From Janthinobacterium sp. 344 (GTDB lineage Bacteria; Pseudomonadota; Gammaproteobacteria; Burkholderiales; Burkholderiaceae_D): a stretch of DNA of 64,000 nucleotides. The stretch lies in contig NZ_FOKL01000005.1 in assembly GCF_900112025.1 (NCBI RefSeq), positions 372,001 through 436,000 of the forward strand. Reading direction: 5' to 3'. The notes under the pieces are model-generated. The model did no database searches and had not been told where the DNA came from. It saw only the letters and a list, made by a program, of their open reading frames with translations. Shown here in pieces: positions 27,128 through 37,129 of the stretch. The first letter of the stretch is position 1; the number at the start of each line of letters is the position of its first letter. A program made the position numbers and the translations under genes.

Positions 27128-27157
27128 TTGACACATATACAGTGTGGCTTGTTTAAT
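27128..27157 (+). promoter_or_regulatory. Sigma-70 promoter of hupB
   Basis: A perfect -35 TTGACA (27128-27133) is followed by TTTAAT at 27152-27157 with an 18-base gap. It lies about 95 bases before the hupB start and downstream of the lon terminator, so hupB has its own promoter. Confidence 0.7.
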
Positions 27158-27250
27158 ACGCCTGCACATTTTTTTCGCCGGACAGCTGTGGTGCCAAAAG
27201 TGCCGCAACGATACGGTAAACGTTTTATACCTTTGTAATTGGGGATGCTA

Positions 27251-27523
27251 GTGAACAAGACTGAATTGATCGACCACATTGCTGAAAAAGCTGACATTTC
27301 CAAAGCCGCCGCTGCGCGCGCACTCGACGCTGTTATCGGCGGCGTGACGGAAACTTTGAAAAACAACGACAGCGTGACGCTGGTTGGTTTCGGTACTTTC
27401 TCGGTCAGCGAACGCGCTGAGCGTACCGGCCGCAATCCGCGTACCAAAGAAGCGATCACGATCGAAGCTGCAAAAGTCCCGAAATTTAAAGCTGGTAAAG
27501 CTTTGAAGGATGCTGTAAACTAA
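27251..27523 (+). CDS. hupB: DNA-binding protein HU-beta
   Basis: A 90-residue nucleoid protein. I start it at the GTG at 27251 ([20 protein letters not shown]), which gives the standard HU length and has GGGGA a few bases upstream. The DNA-gripping arm is [20 protein letters not shown]. It bends DNA non-specifically and compacts the nucleoid. Its place after lon is conserved in proteobacteria. Confidence 0.96.
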   Translation: MNKTELIDHIAEKADISKAAAARALDAVIGGVTETLKNNDSVTLVGFGTFSVSERAERTGRNPRTKEAITIEAAKVPKFKAGKALKDAVN

Positions 27524-27648
27524 CGGACTTCGGTGAGGTGACAATCACCGGAAACATTTGGCGGCGCTCTCGGGTGCCGCGATTTCAGGGTTGAAGTTCT
27601 TCGGAGCGCCACCCTGGATGCAAATGCAAGTAGTACTGTGTATTTTTC

Positions 27649-27725
<77 letters not shown>

Positions 27726-27742
27726 AAAAAATACGCTCTCAA

Positions 27743-27819
27743 GGAGTGGTAGTTCAGTTGGTTAGAATACCGGCCTGTCACGTCGGGGGTCGCGGGTTCG
27801 AGTCCCGTCCGCTCCGCCA
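27743..27819 (+). tRNA. tRNA-Asp (GUC), copy 2
   Basis: A second 77-base aspartate tRNA, 17 bases after the first and with the same anticodon. It has A at position 26 (27769) and G at 44 (27787). A strong terminator follows, so both are probably made from one precursor. Confidence 0.97.
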
Positions 27820-27827
27820 GAATATAG

Positions 27828-27867
27828 AAACCCGCGCTGCTGAATAAGCAGCGCGGGTTTTTTGTTT
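27828..27867 (+). terminator. Intrinsic terminator of the tRNA-Asp pair
   Basis: A perfect 14-base stem (AAACCCGCGCTGCT and its complement) around GAATA, followed by TTTTTTGTTT. It begins 9 bases after the second tRNA. Confidence 0.95.
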
Positions 27868-27982
27868 ATGCGTCCGATTATCTTCGCGCGGCGCCGCTTT
27901 AAATCTCCGCAGTGCTTTCTTGAATAAGGAAGGGCGTGCATTTAAATCGCCTTTAAGCTGGACCGGGTTTAATGGCCGGGCT

Positions 27983-28032
27983 CGGCGCCCCGCCGGCAAT
28001 GCGTTCGCATGCGCGGCCGGGGCGGGGCGCCG
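27983..28032. repeat. GC-rich inverted repeat
   Basis: CGGCGCCCCGCC (27983-27994) and GGCGGGGCGCCG (28021-28032) form a perfect 12-base stem. The 26-base interior folds again (ATGCG and CGCAT). There is no T-run. It lies between the tRNA terminator and the promoter at 28047. The rest of 27868-28046 shows nothing further. Confidence 0.7.
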
Positions 28033-28046
28033 ACCCTGATTTACTC

Positions 28047-28075
28047 TTGCTATAGCGCTATGGGCATTGTAGAAT
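28047..28075 (+). promoter_or_regulatory. Sigma-70 promoter upstream of ppiD
   Basis: TTGCTA (28047-28052), a 17-base spacer and TAGAAT (28070-28075) make a good promoter. It would start RNA near 28082, just ahead of a short region that ends in a terminator. Confidence 0.65.
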
Positions 28076-28081
28076 CAGGAG

Positions 28082-28209
28082 ATAATGGCTTGGGCGTCAG
28101 AATCCTGCTTTAGTTCCAGCGCCAAGTTGTTGAATCTAAAGGGGAAGTGGACATCTGTCCCGTCCATTCCGCCGAAGAAATCAAGGCGAACGCATGTTCG
28201 CCTTTTTTT
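28082..28209 (+). ncRNA. Candidate small RNA or attenuated leader
   Basis: The stretch from the predicted start near 28082 to the terminator at 28209 is about 128 bases. It has internal pairings (GGAAGTGGAC near 28143 with GTCCATTCC near 28162) and ends in a strong hairpin 32 bases before ppiD. A 42-codon reading frame from 28085 runs through the terminator into TAG at 28211, which argues against translation. It may be a free RNA or a leader that limits ppiD transcription. Confidence 0.4.
28183..28209 (+). terminator. Intrinsic terminator before ppiD
   Basis: AAGGCGAAC and GTTCGCCTT around GCAT, followed by seven T residues, just before the ppiD start at 28242. It sits in the leader of ppiD, so read-through or another promoter is needed for ppiD expression. 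Confidence 0.85.
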
Positions 28210-28241
28210 ATAGTGATCCACTCATCCCGAATTGGCTGACC

Positions 28242-30167
28242 ATGTTTGAATTTATTCGTACCCATCGACGCTTCATGCAGTTTCTCTTGATGCTGGTGAT
28301 CGTCCCGTCTTTTGCACTGGTCGGTATCAGTGGCTACCAAAGCTTCGGCGACGGCGCGAACACCATCGCCAAGGTCGGCGATCAGGTGATCACGCAGCAG
28401 CAATATGAAGAAGCGCAACGCCAGCAGATCGACCGCTACCGCCAGATGATGGGCGAGCAGTTCGACCAGAAAATGTTCGATACGCCGGAAGCGCGCCAGA
28501 GCATCCTCGACAACCTGATCGCCGAGCGCGCCGTGTCCGCCGAAGTGGGCCGCAGCCACCTGGTCATCAGCGATGCCGTGCTGCAAAAAGAAGTGCTGGA
28601 CATCCCCGGCTTGACCTTGCCAGACGGTAAGTTCGACCTGGAACGCTACAAGGCCATGCTGGCCGCCCAAGGCATGACGCCGCAGATGTACGATGCGCGC
28701 CGCCGCAGCGACCTGGCCCTGCAGCAACTGGCTGGCGCCGTGCAAGGCACCGCCTTCGCCCCGACCACCGTCACCAAGCGCCTGTCCGACATCACCTCGG
28801 AAGAGCGTGAAGTGCAGGAATTGCTGTTGCCGATCGCCCAGTACGTGTCGGAAGTTAAAGTGACGGACGCCATGGTCAAGGCCTTCTACGACAAGAACAG
28901 CAAGTTCTTTGAAATCCCGGAACAAGCGAAGATCGAATACGTCGTGCTCGACGACAGCGCCGCCGGCGAACAGGTCGACGTCACCGACGCCGACGTGACC
29001 AGCTACTACGCGAAGAACCAGAAAGCCTACACGACGGAAGAAGCGCGTCAGGCCAGCCACATCCTGGTGGCTGTGAAGAAAGACGCATCGGCCGCCGACA
29101 AGGCCGCCGCCAAGGCCAAGGCCGAAGCGATCCTGGCTGAAGTGCGCAAGGCGCCAGCCACCTTTGCCGCCGTGGCGAAAGCCAAGTCGGAAGACCCGGC
29201 CTCCGCGGAACAGGGCGGCGACCTGGGCGTGATCGGCAAGGATGGCTTGCCTGCGCCGCTGCTCAATGCCGTCTCGAAGCTCAAGCAAGGCGAGATCAGC
29301 GATGTCGTCGCTTCCGATTTCGGTTTCCACATTCTGACCGTCACCTCGCTCAAGCCACAGCACGTCAAGGCGCTGGACGAAGTGCGCGGCGAAATCACGG
29401 CCGACCTGCGCAAGCAGTTCGCCGCCAAGAAATACTCGGAAATGGCGGAAACCTTCACCAACACCGTGTACGAGCAATCGGACAGCCTGAAACCGGCCGC
29501 TGACAAGCTGAAGCTGAAAGTGGAAACCGTCGCCAACCTGTCGCGCACGCCGTCGCCAGCCCTCGGTAACGCGCCATTCAACAATGCCAAGTTCCTGAGC
29601 GCCATCTTCTCGAACGACTCGCTGAAAGACAAGCGCAACACGGAAGCCGTGACCGTCGCGCCGAACGTGCTGATCGCTGGCCGCGTGGTGGAATTCAAGC
29701 CGGCATCGAAGCGTCCGCTGGCCGAAGTCGAAGCGATGATCCGTCAGCGCGTGACCATGGAAGAAGCGGAAAAGCTGGCGAAGAAAGCCGGCGAAGCCAA
29801 GCTGGCCGCCTTGAAGGCCTCGGGTGACGCCACCGGTTTCGGCGCCGCGCAATGGGTGTCGCGCAGCAAGCTCGACGGCATCAACCGCGCCGCCATCGCG
29901 CAAGTCATGAAAGCCGACACCAGCAAGCTGCCAGCGTACGTGGGCGTCGACTTGCCAGCGTTGGGCTACGGCATCTACCGCATCAGCAAGGTGCAGCAGC
30001 CGGAGCAAGTCGATGCGGCACGCCGCCAGCAAGAGAAAGACCAGATCAGCGGCATCCTGGCACAACAGGAAATGTTCGATTACGTCGAGTACCTGAAAGC
30101 CAAGGCCAAGGTGAAGATCGTCAAGCCGGTCACGGCACCAGCCGCCGCAGCGCCGGAAGCGCCATAA
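28242..30167 (+). CDS. ppiD: Periplasmic folding chaperone PpiD (SurA-N and PpiC domains)
   Basis: A 641-residue inner-membrane-anchored chaperone. It starts MFEFIRTHRRFMQFLLMLV with one membrane helix at about 12-30. The SurA-like helical N-domain follows, then a parvulin domain at about 255-360 (SHILVAVKK, GGDLGVIGKDGLP, SDFGFHILTV) and a C-terminal helical region. It helps newly exported proteins leave the Sec channel. The start at 28242 is chosen over a longer frame because the family opens with MFEFIR. The gene follows tRNA-Asp as in related genomes. Confidence 0.93.
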   Translation: MFEFIRTHRRFMQFLLMLVIVPSFALVGISGYQSFGDGANTIAKVGDQVITQQQYEEAQRQQIDRYRQMMGEQFDQKMFDTPEARQSILDNLIAERAVSAEVGRSHLVISDAVLQKEVLDIPGLTLPDGKFDLERYKAMLAAQGMTPQMYDARRRSDLALQQLAGAVQGTAFAPTTVTKRLSDITSEEREVQELLLPIAQYVSEVKVTDAMVKAFYDKNSKFFEIPEQAKIEYVVLDDSAAGEQVDVTDADVTSYYAKNQKAYTTEEARQASHILVAVKKDASAADKAAAKAKAEAILAEVRKAPATFAAVAKAKSEDPASAEQGGDLGVIGKDGLPAPLLNAVSKLKQGEISDVVASDFGFHILTVTSLKPQHVKALDEVRGEITADLRKQFAAKKYSEMAETFTNTVYEQSDSLKPAADKLKLKVETVANLSRTPSPALGNAPFNNAKFLSAIFSNDSLKDKRNTEAVTVAPNVLIAGRVVEFKPASKRPLAEVEAMIRQRVTMEEAEKLAKKAGEAKLAALKASGDATGFGAAQWVSRSKLDGINRAAIAQVMKADTSKLPAYVGVDLPALGYGIYRISKVQQPEQVDAARRQQEKDQISGILAQQEMFDYVEYLKAKAKVKIVKPVTAPAAAAPEAP

Positions 30168-30185
30168 GATTGAGTTTCCACGCAT

Positions 30186-30217
30186 AAAAATAGCCGCTTT
30201 CGAGCGGCTATTTTTTT
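30186..30217 (+). terminator. Intrinsic terminator after ppiD
   Basis: AAAAATAGCCGCT and AGCGGCTATTTTT close a TTCG tetraloop, with two more T residues. It lies 18 bases after the stop. Confidence 0.95.
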
Positions 30218-30303
30218 GTCTGGAAAATGTGCATGTTGTGCAATTTGCTATGTCCCCAGCGTGAAGCTGGGGGCGGGGCGACCCCGTTTGACCCCGCGTA
30301 AAG

Positions 30304-30333
30304 CTGGGGTCAGACCCGCCGGGTCTGACCCCG
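30304..30333. repeat. Dispersed palindrome, copy 2 (GGGGTCAGACCC type)
   Basis: GGGGTCAGACCC (30306-30317), GCC, GGGTCTGACCCC (30321-30332). Just upstream, 30254-30300 carries degenerate pieces of the same design (CCCCAGC, AAGCTGGGGG, ACCCCG), as if two copies had fused. It lies between the convergent ends of ppiD and tesA. Confidence 0.85.
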
Positions 30334-30387
30334 GATTTTCGGCAGTTCGGCCTTCGGGGGGGAAATTGAATGAGCTTATGAACCGGC

Positions 30388-31020
30388 TTACTTCGCCCCC
30401 AGCAACGGCGCCAGCCGCGGCCAGATGTTTTTCAGGATCGCCGGGTGCGCCTGCGCGGTCGGGTGCATGCGGTCGGCCTGGAACAGCTGCGGCTGGTCGG
30501 CGATGCCTTCGAACATGAAGGGCACGAGCGGCGCCTGCCATTCCTTCGCCAGCTTGCCAAACATGGCATAGAACTTGTCGCCATAGTCGCGGCCATAGTT
30601 GGGCGGCATGCGCATGCCCACCAGCACCACTTGCGCGCCGGCCTTTTTCGACGCCTCGCCCATGGCGCGCAGGTTCGCCTCGGTGGCGGCCAGCTGCAGG
30701 CCGCGCAAGCCGTCGTTGGCGCCCAGCTCGATCAGCACCACGTCCGGCTGGTGCTTGGCCAGCAGCGCGGGCAGGCGGGCGCGGCCGCCGCTGGTGGTCT
30801 CGCCGCTGATGCTGGCGTTGACGATGCGCGTCTCGTTCTTTTGCGCCTTCAGCCGCTGTTCCATCAGCGCCACCCAGCCCGTGCCCCGTGCCAGCCCATA
30901 TTCGGCCGAGAGGCTATCGCCGAGCACCAGCAGCGTTTTTGGTGCAGAATAGGCGTTCGTCATGCCTGCCGCCAGGAGCAGGATTGCCGCAGGAAGCAGG
31001 GACAGGGTGCGCCGCCGCAT
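30388..31020 (-). CDS. tesA: Arylesterase / acyl-CoA thioesterase I (GDSL family)
   Basis: A 210-residue SGNH hydrolase with a signal peptide (MRRRTLSLLPAAILLLAAGM). The blocks are LVLGDSLSAEYGL (catalytic Ser), ISGETTSGGR (Gly), ELGANDGLRG (Asn) and DRMHPTAQAH (Asp-His). It hydrolyses esters and acyl-CoA in the periplasm. I take the ATG at 31020. A start 19 codons earlier (31077) would overlap the divergent ybbA start and would bury the signal peptide. The tesA/ybbA divergent pair is the same as in E. coli. Confidence 0.93.
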   Translation of the reverse strand: MRRRTLSLLPAAILLLAAGMTNAYSAPKTLLVLGDSLSAEYGLARGTGWVALMEQRLKAQKNETRIVNASISGETTSGGRARLPALLAKHQPDVVLIELGANDGLRGLQLAATEANLRAMGEASKKAGAQVVLVGMRMPPNYGRDYGDKFYAMFGKLAKEWQAPLVPFMFEGIADQPQLFQADRMHPTAQAHPAILKNIWPRLAPLLGAK

Positions 31021-31075
31021 GCGGCTGCCGCCCTCGACACTTATTTGTTCACGAAATTTTTTAAGATAGATCAGC

Positions 31076-31849
31076 ATGCCTGAATTCCCTAAAGCGACTT
31101 CCACCAGTTTTCTCCCGTCAGAGACAGCCGCACGGCGAGCGGACCAGCGGCCCGCCGCCAGCAACAGCCAAAACAGCCAAAATGCCCAGCCGGCCATCGA
31201 AGTGGTCCAGCTGGCCAAGCGCGTACCCGATGCCGATGGCGAGCTGACCATCCTGCATCGCGTCGATTTTACCGTGCAAACGGCCGAGACGCTGGCCATC
31301 GTCGGCGCCTCCGGTTCCGGCAAGTCCACCTTGCTGGGTCTGCTGGCGGGACTCGACACGCCCAGCGAGGGCAAGGTGATGCTCGACGGCACGGATATCT
31401 TCGCCCTCGATGAGGATGGCCGCGCCGGTTTTCGCAAGGAAAAGCTGGGCTTCGTGTTCCAGTCCTTCCAGTTGCTGGCGCACCTGACGGCGCTGGAAAA
31501 CGTCATGCTGCCGCTGGAATTGCGCGGCGACCCGCAGGCGAAGGACAAGGCGCAAGCCATGCTGGGCAGGGTGAACCTGGGCAGCCGCCTGAAGCACTAT
31601 CCGAAATACCTGTCCGGCGGCGAGCAGCAGCGCGTGGCGCTGGCCCGCGCCTTCGTCACGGAACCGCCGCTGCTGTTCGCCGATGAGCCGACGGGCAGCC
31701 TGGACGCGGCCACGGGCGAAGCCGTGATCCAGCTGATGTTCGAGCTGAACCGCGAGCGCGGTTCGACCCTGGTGCTCGTCACGCACGACAGTTCGATCGC
31801 GGCCCGTTGCGGACGCACGATCACGATTGCCGCAGGGCGGCTGGTATAG
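31076..31849 (+). CDS. ybbA: ABC transporter ATP-binding protein, YbbA/LolD-like
   Basis: A 257-residue nucleotide-binding subunit: Walker A GASGSGKST near residue 80, signature LSGGEQQRVALARA near 178 and Walker B LLFADEPTGSLD. The first 40 residues are a Ser/Asn/Gln-rich extension. In E. coli YbbA works with the large permease YbbP. Here no permease follows: the next gene is nnr on the other strand, 8 bases away. The start overlaps the alternative tesA start in opposite orientation, so both promoters lie within the other's 5' end. Confidence 0.88.
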   Translation: MPEFPKATSTSFLPSETAARRADQRPAASNSQNSQNAQPAIEVVQLAKRVPDADGELTILHRVDFTVQTAETLAIVGASGSGKSTLLGLLAGLDTPSEGKVMLDGTDIFALDEDGRAGFRKEKLGFVFQSFQLLAHLTALENVMLPLELRGDPQAKDKAQAMLGRVNLGSRLKHYPKYLSGGEQQRVALARAFVTEPPLLFADEPTGSLDAATGEAVIQLMFELNRERGSTLVLVTHDSSIAARCGRTITIAAGRLV

Positions 31850-31857
31850 CGTTTTAA

Positions 31858-33402
31858 CTATGCCGACAAGGCATTGATCAAGCGGCGTATCGCGGGGATC
31901 AATTCCCCCGCCGTCAGGCCGATGGGGCCGTTGCCCGACGCCACCAGCGCATCGGCGGCCGCGCCATGCAGCCAGACGGCGCCGATGGCCGCTTCCCACT
32001 CGGGCCAGCCCTGCGCCAGCAGGCTGCCGCACAGGCCCGCCAGCACGTCGCCCGTGCCCGCCGTCGCCAGCGCGGGACCACCCGTGTTGTTGACGACCAC
32101 CTGGCCATCCTGCGCGGCGACCACCGTGCCCGAACCCTTGAGTACCACGATGACGCCCAGCTGCGCCGCCAGCTGGCGCGCCGCGCCCAGGCGGTCGGCC
32201 TGGACTTCGGCCACCGTCATGTCGAGCAGGCGGGCCGCTTCCAGCGGATGCGGCGTCAGGATCGTCGCGCCCGCGCCCGTACGCACGGCCAGCGCCGACT
32301 GCAGTTCCGGTTCGGCCGCCATCAGGTTCAGCGCGTCCGCGTCCAGCAGCAGGGGGCTGTCGCTCTCGAAGGTGCGCTGCAGCAGTTCCACCGTATCGAC
32401 GTCGTCGCCCAAGCCCGGTCCCGCCACCAGCGCGGCAAAGTGCAGGCCCGAGAGATCCACGTCGCGCGCGCGGCGGCACATCAGTTCCGGCTGGCCGCTG
32501 TCGAACGCGGGCGGCGCATCGGGAAAGGCGACGAAGACGCGGCCGGCGCCCGCATGCAGGGCCGTGCGGGCCGACAGGATGGGCGCGCCGGCCATGCCTT
32601 GCGCGCCGCCGATGATGGCCACGCTGCCGTAGCTGCCCTTGTGCGTGTTTTGCCGGCGCGGCTGCAGCTGGCGGGCGAACAGGTGCAGGCCGTTCAGCTG
32701 CGCCTTCGCCGCAGGCAGCAGGGCGGGATCGATGGCCAGCGCCGCCACTTCCACTTCGCCCGCATGATCGCGGCCATTCGCCGTGTGCAAGCCAGGCTTG
32801 TCGCCGATGAAGGTGAGCGTGTGCGCGGCGCGGATGGCCACGCCATCGATGGCGCCCGTGTCCGCGTGCAGGCCGCTGGGCACGTCGAGCGCCAGCACGG
32901 GGCAATCGAGATTGTTCACGAGCTGGACCACGTCGCGGCATTCGCCGTCGAGCGGACGCGAAGCGCCGATGCCGAACAGGCCATCGATGACCAGGTCCCA
33001 TGGCGCCGCGCCGACGGCCGCCGACGCCATGCTGGTACCGGCGTCGATGAAGCGCGCGGCGCTGTTGCGAGCGCGGCTCAATGCCAGTTCACGCTCGGGC
33101 GAGGTGGCGCGCGCCTCGGGCGCCAGCCACACCAGCACTTCGATGCCGCTGCCGGCCAGGTGCATGGCCGCTTCCAGCGCGTCACCGCCATTGTCGCCGG
33201 GACCGGCGAGCACCAGCACGCGGCTGTGGCCCGCGCTGTCGCCGTCTTCCTGGCGGTGCAGCAGTTTCAGCGCGGTGCTGGCGGCGGCCTGGCCCGCGCG
33301 CTGCATCAGCAAGCCTTGCGGCAAGTTTTGCAGCGCTGCCTGTTCGATGGCGCGCAGTTCGGCGATGGCGTACAGCGGATGGGCGGAGTCGGTCAGTGGC
33401 AT
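31858..33402 (-). CDS. nnr: Bifunctional NAD(P)HX epimerase/dehydratase
   Basis: A 514-residue fusion. The N-terminal YjeF_N half (residues 1-220; [18 protein letters not shown] near 65) epimerises hydrated NAD(P)H. The C-terminal ribokinase-like half ([20 protein letters not shown] near 250, [11 protein letters not shown] near 430) dehydrates it at the expense of ADP. It repairs damaged nicotinamide cofactors in the cytoplasm. It ends 8 bases from the convergent ybbA stop. Confidence 0.95.
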   Translation of the reverse strand: MPLTDSAHPLYAIAELRAIEQAALQNLPQGLLMQRAGQAAASTALKLLHRQEDGDSAGHSRVLVLAGPGDNGGDALEAAMHLAGSGIEVLVWLAPEARATSPERELALSRARNSAARFIDAGTSMASAAVGAAPWDLVIDGLFGIGASRPLDGECRDVVQLVNNLDCPVLALDVPSGLHADTGAIDGVAIRAAHTLTFIGDKPGLHTANGRDHAGEVEVAALAIDPALLPAAKAQLNGLHLFARQLQPRRQNTHKGSYGSVAIIGGAQGMAGAPILSARTALHAGAGRVFVAFPDAPPAFDSGQPELMCRRARDVDLSGLHFAALVAGPGLGDDVDTVELLQRTFESDSPLLLDADALNLMAAEPELQSALAVRTGAGATILTPHPLEAARLLDMTVAEVQADRLGAARQLAAQLGVIVVLKGSGTVVAAQDGQVVVNNTGGPALATAGTGDVLAGLCGSLLAQGWPEWEAAIGAVWLHGAAADALVASGNGPIGLTAGELIPAIRRLINALSA

Positions 33403-33533
33403 GTGTGTCTTCCATTTGTCGGTATGCGTTCAACATAAGGCCGATCGGCGCGGAAGGCAAGGCGCGCACGCCTGAAACGCGCCCCTGTTTGGCGGCTACA
33501 ATAGCCATCTCACTTAAGACTGGGGGCAAGGCG

Positions 33534-36500
33534 ATGGATTGGCAATTCTGGATCGACCGTGGCGGCACTTTTACGGACATCGTGGCGCGCCGTCCCGACG
33601 GCAGCCTGGCCACGCACAAGCTGCTGTCCGAGAACCCGGGCCAGTACCGCGACGCGGCCCTGGCCGGCATGCGCCAGCTGATGGGCCTTGCGCCCGACGC
33701 GCCGCTGCCGGTGGAGCTGCTGGGCGCCATCAAGATGGGCACGACGGTGGCCACCAATGCGCTGCTCGAACGCAAGGGCGAAGCCACGGTGCTGGCCATC
33801 ACGCGCGGCTTCCGCGACGCCTTGCGCATCGCCTACCAGAACCGTCCGCTGCTGTTCGCGCGCCAGATCGTGCTGCCCGAACTGCTGTACGGCGACGTGA
33901 TCGAGCTCGATGAACGCATGGGCGCGCACGGCGACGTGGTCACGCCGCTCGACGAGGCGGCCGCGCGCACGGCGTTGGAACAGGCGCATGCGCGCGGCTT
34001 GCGCTCGATCGCCATCGTCTGCATGCACGGCTACCGCCATCCTGCGCACGAGGCGCGGGTGGCGCAGCTGGCGCGCGCCGCCGGTTTTACGCAGGTGTCC
34101 GTGTCGCACGAAGTCAGCCCCATGATGAAGCTGGTGGCGCGCGGCGACACCACCGTGGTCGACGCCTATCTGTCGCCGATCCTGCGCCGCTACGTCGACC
34201 AGCTGGCGGTCGAACTACCCGGCGTGCACCTGCAATTCATGCAGTCGAACGGCGGCTTGACGGATGCGCGCGCCTTCCAGGGCAAGGACAGCATCCTGTC
34301 CGGTCCCGCCGGCGGCATCGTCGGCATGGTGCGCGCCAGCGCGCTGGCCGGCTTCGACAAGGTCATCGGCTTCGACATGGGCGGCACCTCGACGGACGTG
34401 TCGCACTACGCGGGCGAGTTCGAACGCGTGTTCGAGACGCAGATCGCCGGCGTGCGCATGCGCGCCCCCATGATGAGCATCCACACGGTGGCGGCGGGCG
34501 GCGGCTCCATCCTGCATTTCGACGGCGCCCGCTACAAGGTGGGGCCGGACAGCGCGGGCGCCAATCCCGGCCCCGCCAGCTACCGGCGCGGCGGCCCGCT
34601 GGCCGTCACCGACTGCAACGTCATGCTGGGCAAGCTGCAGCCGGCGTTCTTCCCCCGCGTCTTCGGTCCCGACGCCAATGAAGCGCTGGACGCGGCCACG
34701 GTGCGCGCCCAGTTCGAGGCGCTGGCGCGCACGGTGGGCAGCACCGCGGAGCAGGTGGCCGAAGGCTATATCGCCATCGCCGTGGGCAACATGGCCAACG
34801 CCATCAAGCAGATTTCCGTGCAGCGCGGCCACGACGTCACCGACTATACGCTCACCAGCTTTGGCGGCGCGGGCGGCCAGCACGCCTGCCTGGTGGCCGA
34901 CGCGCTGGGCATGCGCACGGTCTTCATCCATACCCTGGCCGGCGTGATGTCGGCCTACGGCATGGGCCTGGCCGACCAGAGCGCGATGCGGGAAAAGGCC
35001 ATCGAGGCGGCATTGGACAAGGACTTGGCAAGCGATTTCGCGGCCCTGGGTGAACTGGCGCAGGGCGATTTGCTGCGCCAGGGCGTGACGCGGGAGCGCA
35101 TCGCGCTGGTGAAGCGCGTGCACCTGCGCTACGAGGGCACGGATTCCGCCCTCGTCGTGCTGTTCGACAGCGTCAGCGGCATGCAGGCGCAGTTCGAAAC
35201 GGCGTATAAAAAGCGTTTTTCCTTCCTGATGCCGGCGCGCGCGCTGATCGTCGAAGCGATCTCCGTGGAAGCCATCGGCGCTTCCGATGCACCGCAGGCG
35301 CACGCTCCGGCATATGCGGCGCGCATCGGCGTGCTGGCGCCCGTGCAAACGGTGGACATGTACTGCGCGGGAGCGTGGCGGCCCAGCGGCCTGTATGCGG
35401 CGGACGGCTTGCGTCCCGGCGACGCCATCGACGGCCCGGCCATCGTCAGCGACGCCAATGCCACCACCGTCGTCGAGCCGGGCTGGCGCGCGCAAGTCAC
35501 GCCGCACGGCCATCTGGTCTTGCGCCGCGTCGTGGCCTTGCCCGCGCGCGTCGCCAAGGGTTTGCCAACAGCGACGCAGGCCGACCCCGTGATGCTGGAA
35601 ATCTTTAATAACCTGTTCATGTCGATCGCCGAGCAGATGGGACTGCGCCTGCAAAACACGGCCCATTCCGTCAACATCAAGGAGCGCCTCGATTTCAGCT
35701 GCGCCATCTTCGACGCGCAGGGCCAGCTGATCGCCAACGCGCCGCACATGCCCGTGCACCTCGGTTCCATGGGCGAGAGCATCCGCACCGTCATGACGCG
35801 TAATGCGGGCGCCATGCGGCCCGGCGACGTGTATATGCTCAACGACCCGTACCACGGCGGCACGCACCTGCCCGACGTGACGGTGATCTCGCCCGTCTTC
35901 GATGCGGATGGCAGGAGCATCCTGTTCTACGTGGGCTCGCGCGGCCACCATGCGGACATCGGCGGCACCACGCCCGGCTCGATGCCGCCCGACTCTGCGC
36001 ATATCGAGGAAGAGGGCGTCCTGATCGATAATTTCAAGCTGGTCGACGGCGCCACGGGGCGGCTGGCGGAAGAGGAAACCCTGGCCCTGCTGGCGGGCTG
36101 CCGCTATCCCGCCCGCAATCCGCGGCAGAACCTGGCCGACCTGCGCGCCCAGGTGGCGGCCAACCGGAAGGGCGCGGATGAACTGCATAACATGGTCGCG
36201 CATTTCGGCCTCGACGTCGTGCAGGCGTACATGGGCCACGTGCAGGACAATGCCGAGGAAGCCGTGCGCCGGGTCATCACGACCCTGAAAGATGGCAGCT
36301 ACACCCTGGAACTGGACAACGGCGCGCGCATCCAGGTGGCGATCCGGGTCGACGTGGCGCGGCGCAGCGCCACCATCGATTTCACGGGGACGTCCGCCCA
36401 ATTGCCGAACAACTTCAATGCGCCATCCGCCGTCTGCATGGCGGCCGTGCTGTATGTGTTCCGCACCCTGGTCGACGACGAGATTCCGCTGAACGCGGGC

Positions 36501-37127
36501 TGCCTGAAGCCTTTGACCGTCATCATTCCGCCCGGCTCCATGCTCAATCCGCGGTATCCGGCGTCCGTCGTCTCGGGCAACGTGGAAACGTCGACCTGCA
36601 TCACCAACGCCCTGTACGGTGCGCTGGGCGCCATGGCCGCGTCGCAGGGCACGATGAACAACTTCACGTTCGGCAGCGAAAAGTACCAGTACTACGAGAC
36701 GATTTCGGGCGGCTCAGGCGCCGGTCCCGGTTTCGATGGCACGGACGTGGTGCAGACGAATATGACCAATTCGCGCCTGACGGATCCGGAAATCCTCGAG
36801 TGGCGCTTTCCCGTGCGCCTGGACAGCTACAGCATTCGCGCCGATTCGGGCGGGGTGGGGCGCTGGCATGGCGGCAATGGCGGCGTGCGCAGGATGCGCT
36901 TCCTGGAGCCGATGACGGCGGCCATCCTGTCGAACAACCGGATCGTGCCGCCATTCGGCATGGACGGCGGCGCGCCCGGTGCGCTGGGGCGCAACCGTGT
37001 CGAACGGGCCGATGGAAGGGTCGAGCACCTGCCGCATATCGGCAAGGCGCAGATGCAGCCGGGCGACGTCTTCGTCATCGAGACGCCGGGCGGCGGCGGT
37101 TTTGGTGGCGGCGCCGGCGCCGGATAG
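33534..37127 (+). CDS. 5-oxoprolinase, fused hydantoinase A/B type
   Basis: A 1,197-residue enzyme. The N-terminal half is HyuA-like ([16 protein letters not shown] at residues 8-23; [14 protein letters not shown] near 282). The C-terminal half, after about residue 680, is HyuB-like ([34 protein letters not shown]). This full-length fusion is the architecture of ATP-dependent 5-oxoprolinase, which opens 5-oxoproline to glutamate; separate N-methylhydantoinase subunits are the alternative. The ATG at 33534 has GGGGGCAAGG just upstream. A much longer in-frame extension is rejected because it overlaps nnr. Its stop lies 2 bases from the convergent peptide-transporter operon. Confidence 0.85.
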   Translation: MDWQFWIDRGGTFTDIVARRPDGSLATHKLLSENPGQYRDAALAGMRQLMGLAPDAPLPVELLGAIKMGTTVATNALLERKGEATVLAITRGFRDALRIAYQNRPLLFARQIVLPELLYGDVIELDERMGAHGDVVTPLDEAAARTALEQAHARGLRSIAIVCMHGYRHPAHEARVAQLARAAGFTQVSVSHEVSPMMKLVARGDTTVVDAYLSPILRRYVDQLAVELPGVHLQFMQSNGGLTDARAFQGKDSILSGPAGGIVGMVRASALAGFDKVIGFDMGGTSTDVSHYAGEFERVFETQIAGVRMRAPMMSIHTVAAGGGSILHFDGARYKVGPDSAGANPGPASYRRGGPLAVTDCNVMLGKLQPAFFPRVFGPDANEALDAATVRAQFEALARTVGSTAEQVAEGYIAIAVGNMANAIKQISVQRGHDVTDYTLTSFGGAGGQHACLVADALGMRTVFIHTLAGVMSAYGMGLADQSAMREKAIEAALDKDLASDFAALGELAQGDLLRQGVTRERIALVKRVHLRYEGTDSALVVLFDSVSGMQAQFETAYKKRFSFLMPARALIVEAISVEAIGASDAPQAHAPAYAARIGVLAPVQTVDMYCAGAWRPSGLYAADGLRPGDAIDGPAIVSDANATTVVEPGWRAQVTPHGHLVLRRVVALPARVAKGLPTATQADPVMLEIFNNLFMSIAEQMGLRLQNTAHSVNIKERLDFSCAIFDAQGQLIANAPHMPVHLGSMGESIRTVMTRNAGAMRPGDVYMLNDPYHGGTHLPDVTVISPVFDADGRSILFYVGSRGHHADIGGTTPGSMPPDSAHIEEEGVLIDNFKLVDGATGRLAEEETLALLAGCRYPARNPRQNLADLRAQVAANRKGADELHNMVAHFGLDVVQAYMGHVQDNAEEAVRRVITTLKDGSYTLELDNGARIQVAIRVDVARRSATIDFTGTSAQLPNNFNAPSAVCMAAVLYVFRTLVDDEIPLNAGCLKPLTVIIPPGSMLNPRYPASVVSGNVETSTCITNALYGALGAMAASQGTMNNFTFGSEKYQYYETISGGSGAGPGFDGTDVVQTNMTNSRLTDPEILEWRFPVRLDSYSIRADSGGVGRWHGGNGGVRRMRFLEPMTAAILSNNRIVPPFGMDGGAPGALGRNRVERADGRVEHLPHIGKAQMQPGDVFVIETPGGGGFGGGAGAG

Positions 37128-37129
37128 GC

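Noticed and set aside
28085-28213. A 42-codon frame starting ATGGCTTGGGCG after the promoter at 28047
   Set aside because: It reads through the terminator hairpin and T-run, and its AGGAG site lies upstream of the predicted transcript start.
31118-33001. A 627-codon minus-strand frame over ybbA and nnr
   Set aside because: It overlaps the true ybbA gene antisense and nnr in another frame, and its composition is extreme in Gly/Arg/Ala.
33081-33533. N-terminal extension of the oxoprolinase by 151 codons
   Set aside because: The extension overlaps nnr antisense and is Arg/Ala-rich. The family start [15 protein letters not shown] with a ribosome site lies at 33534.
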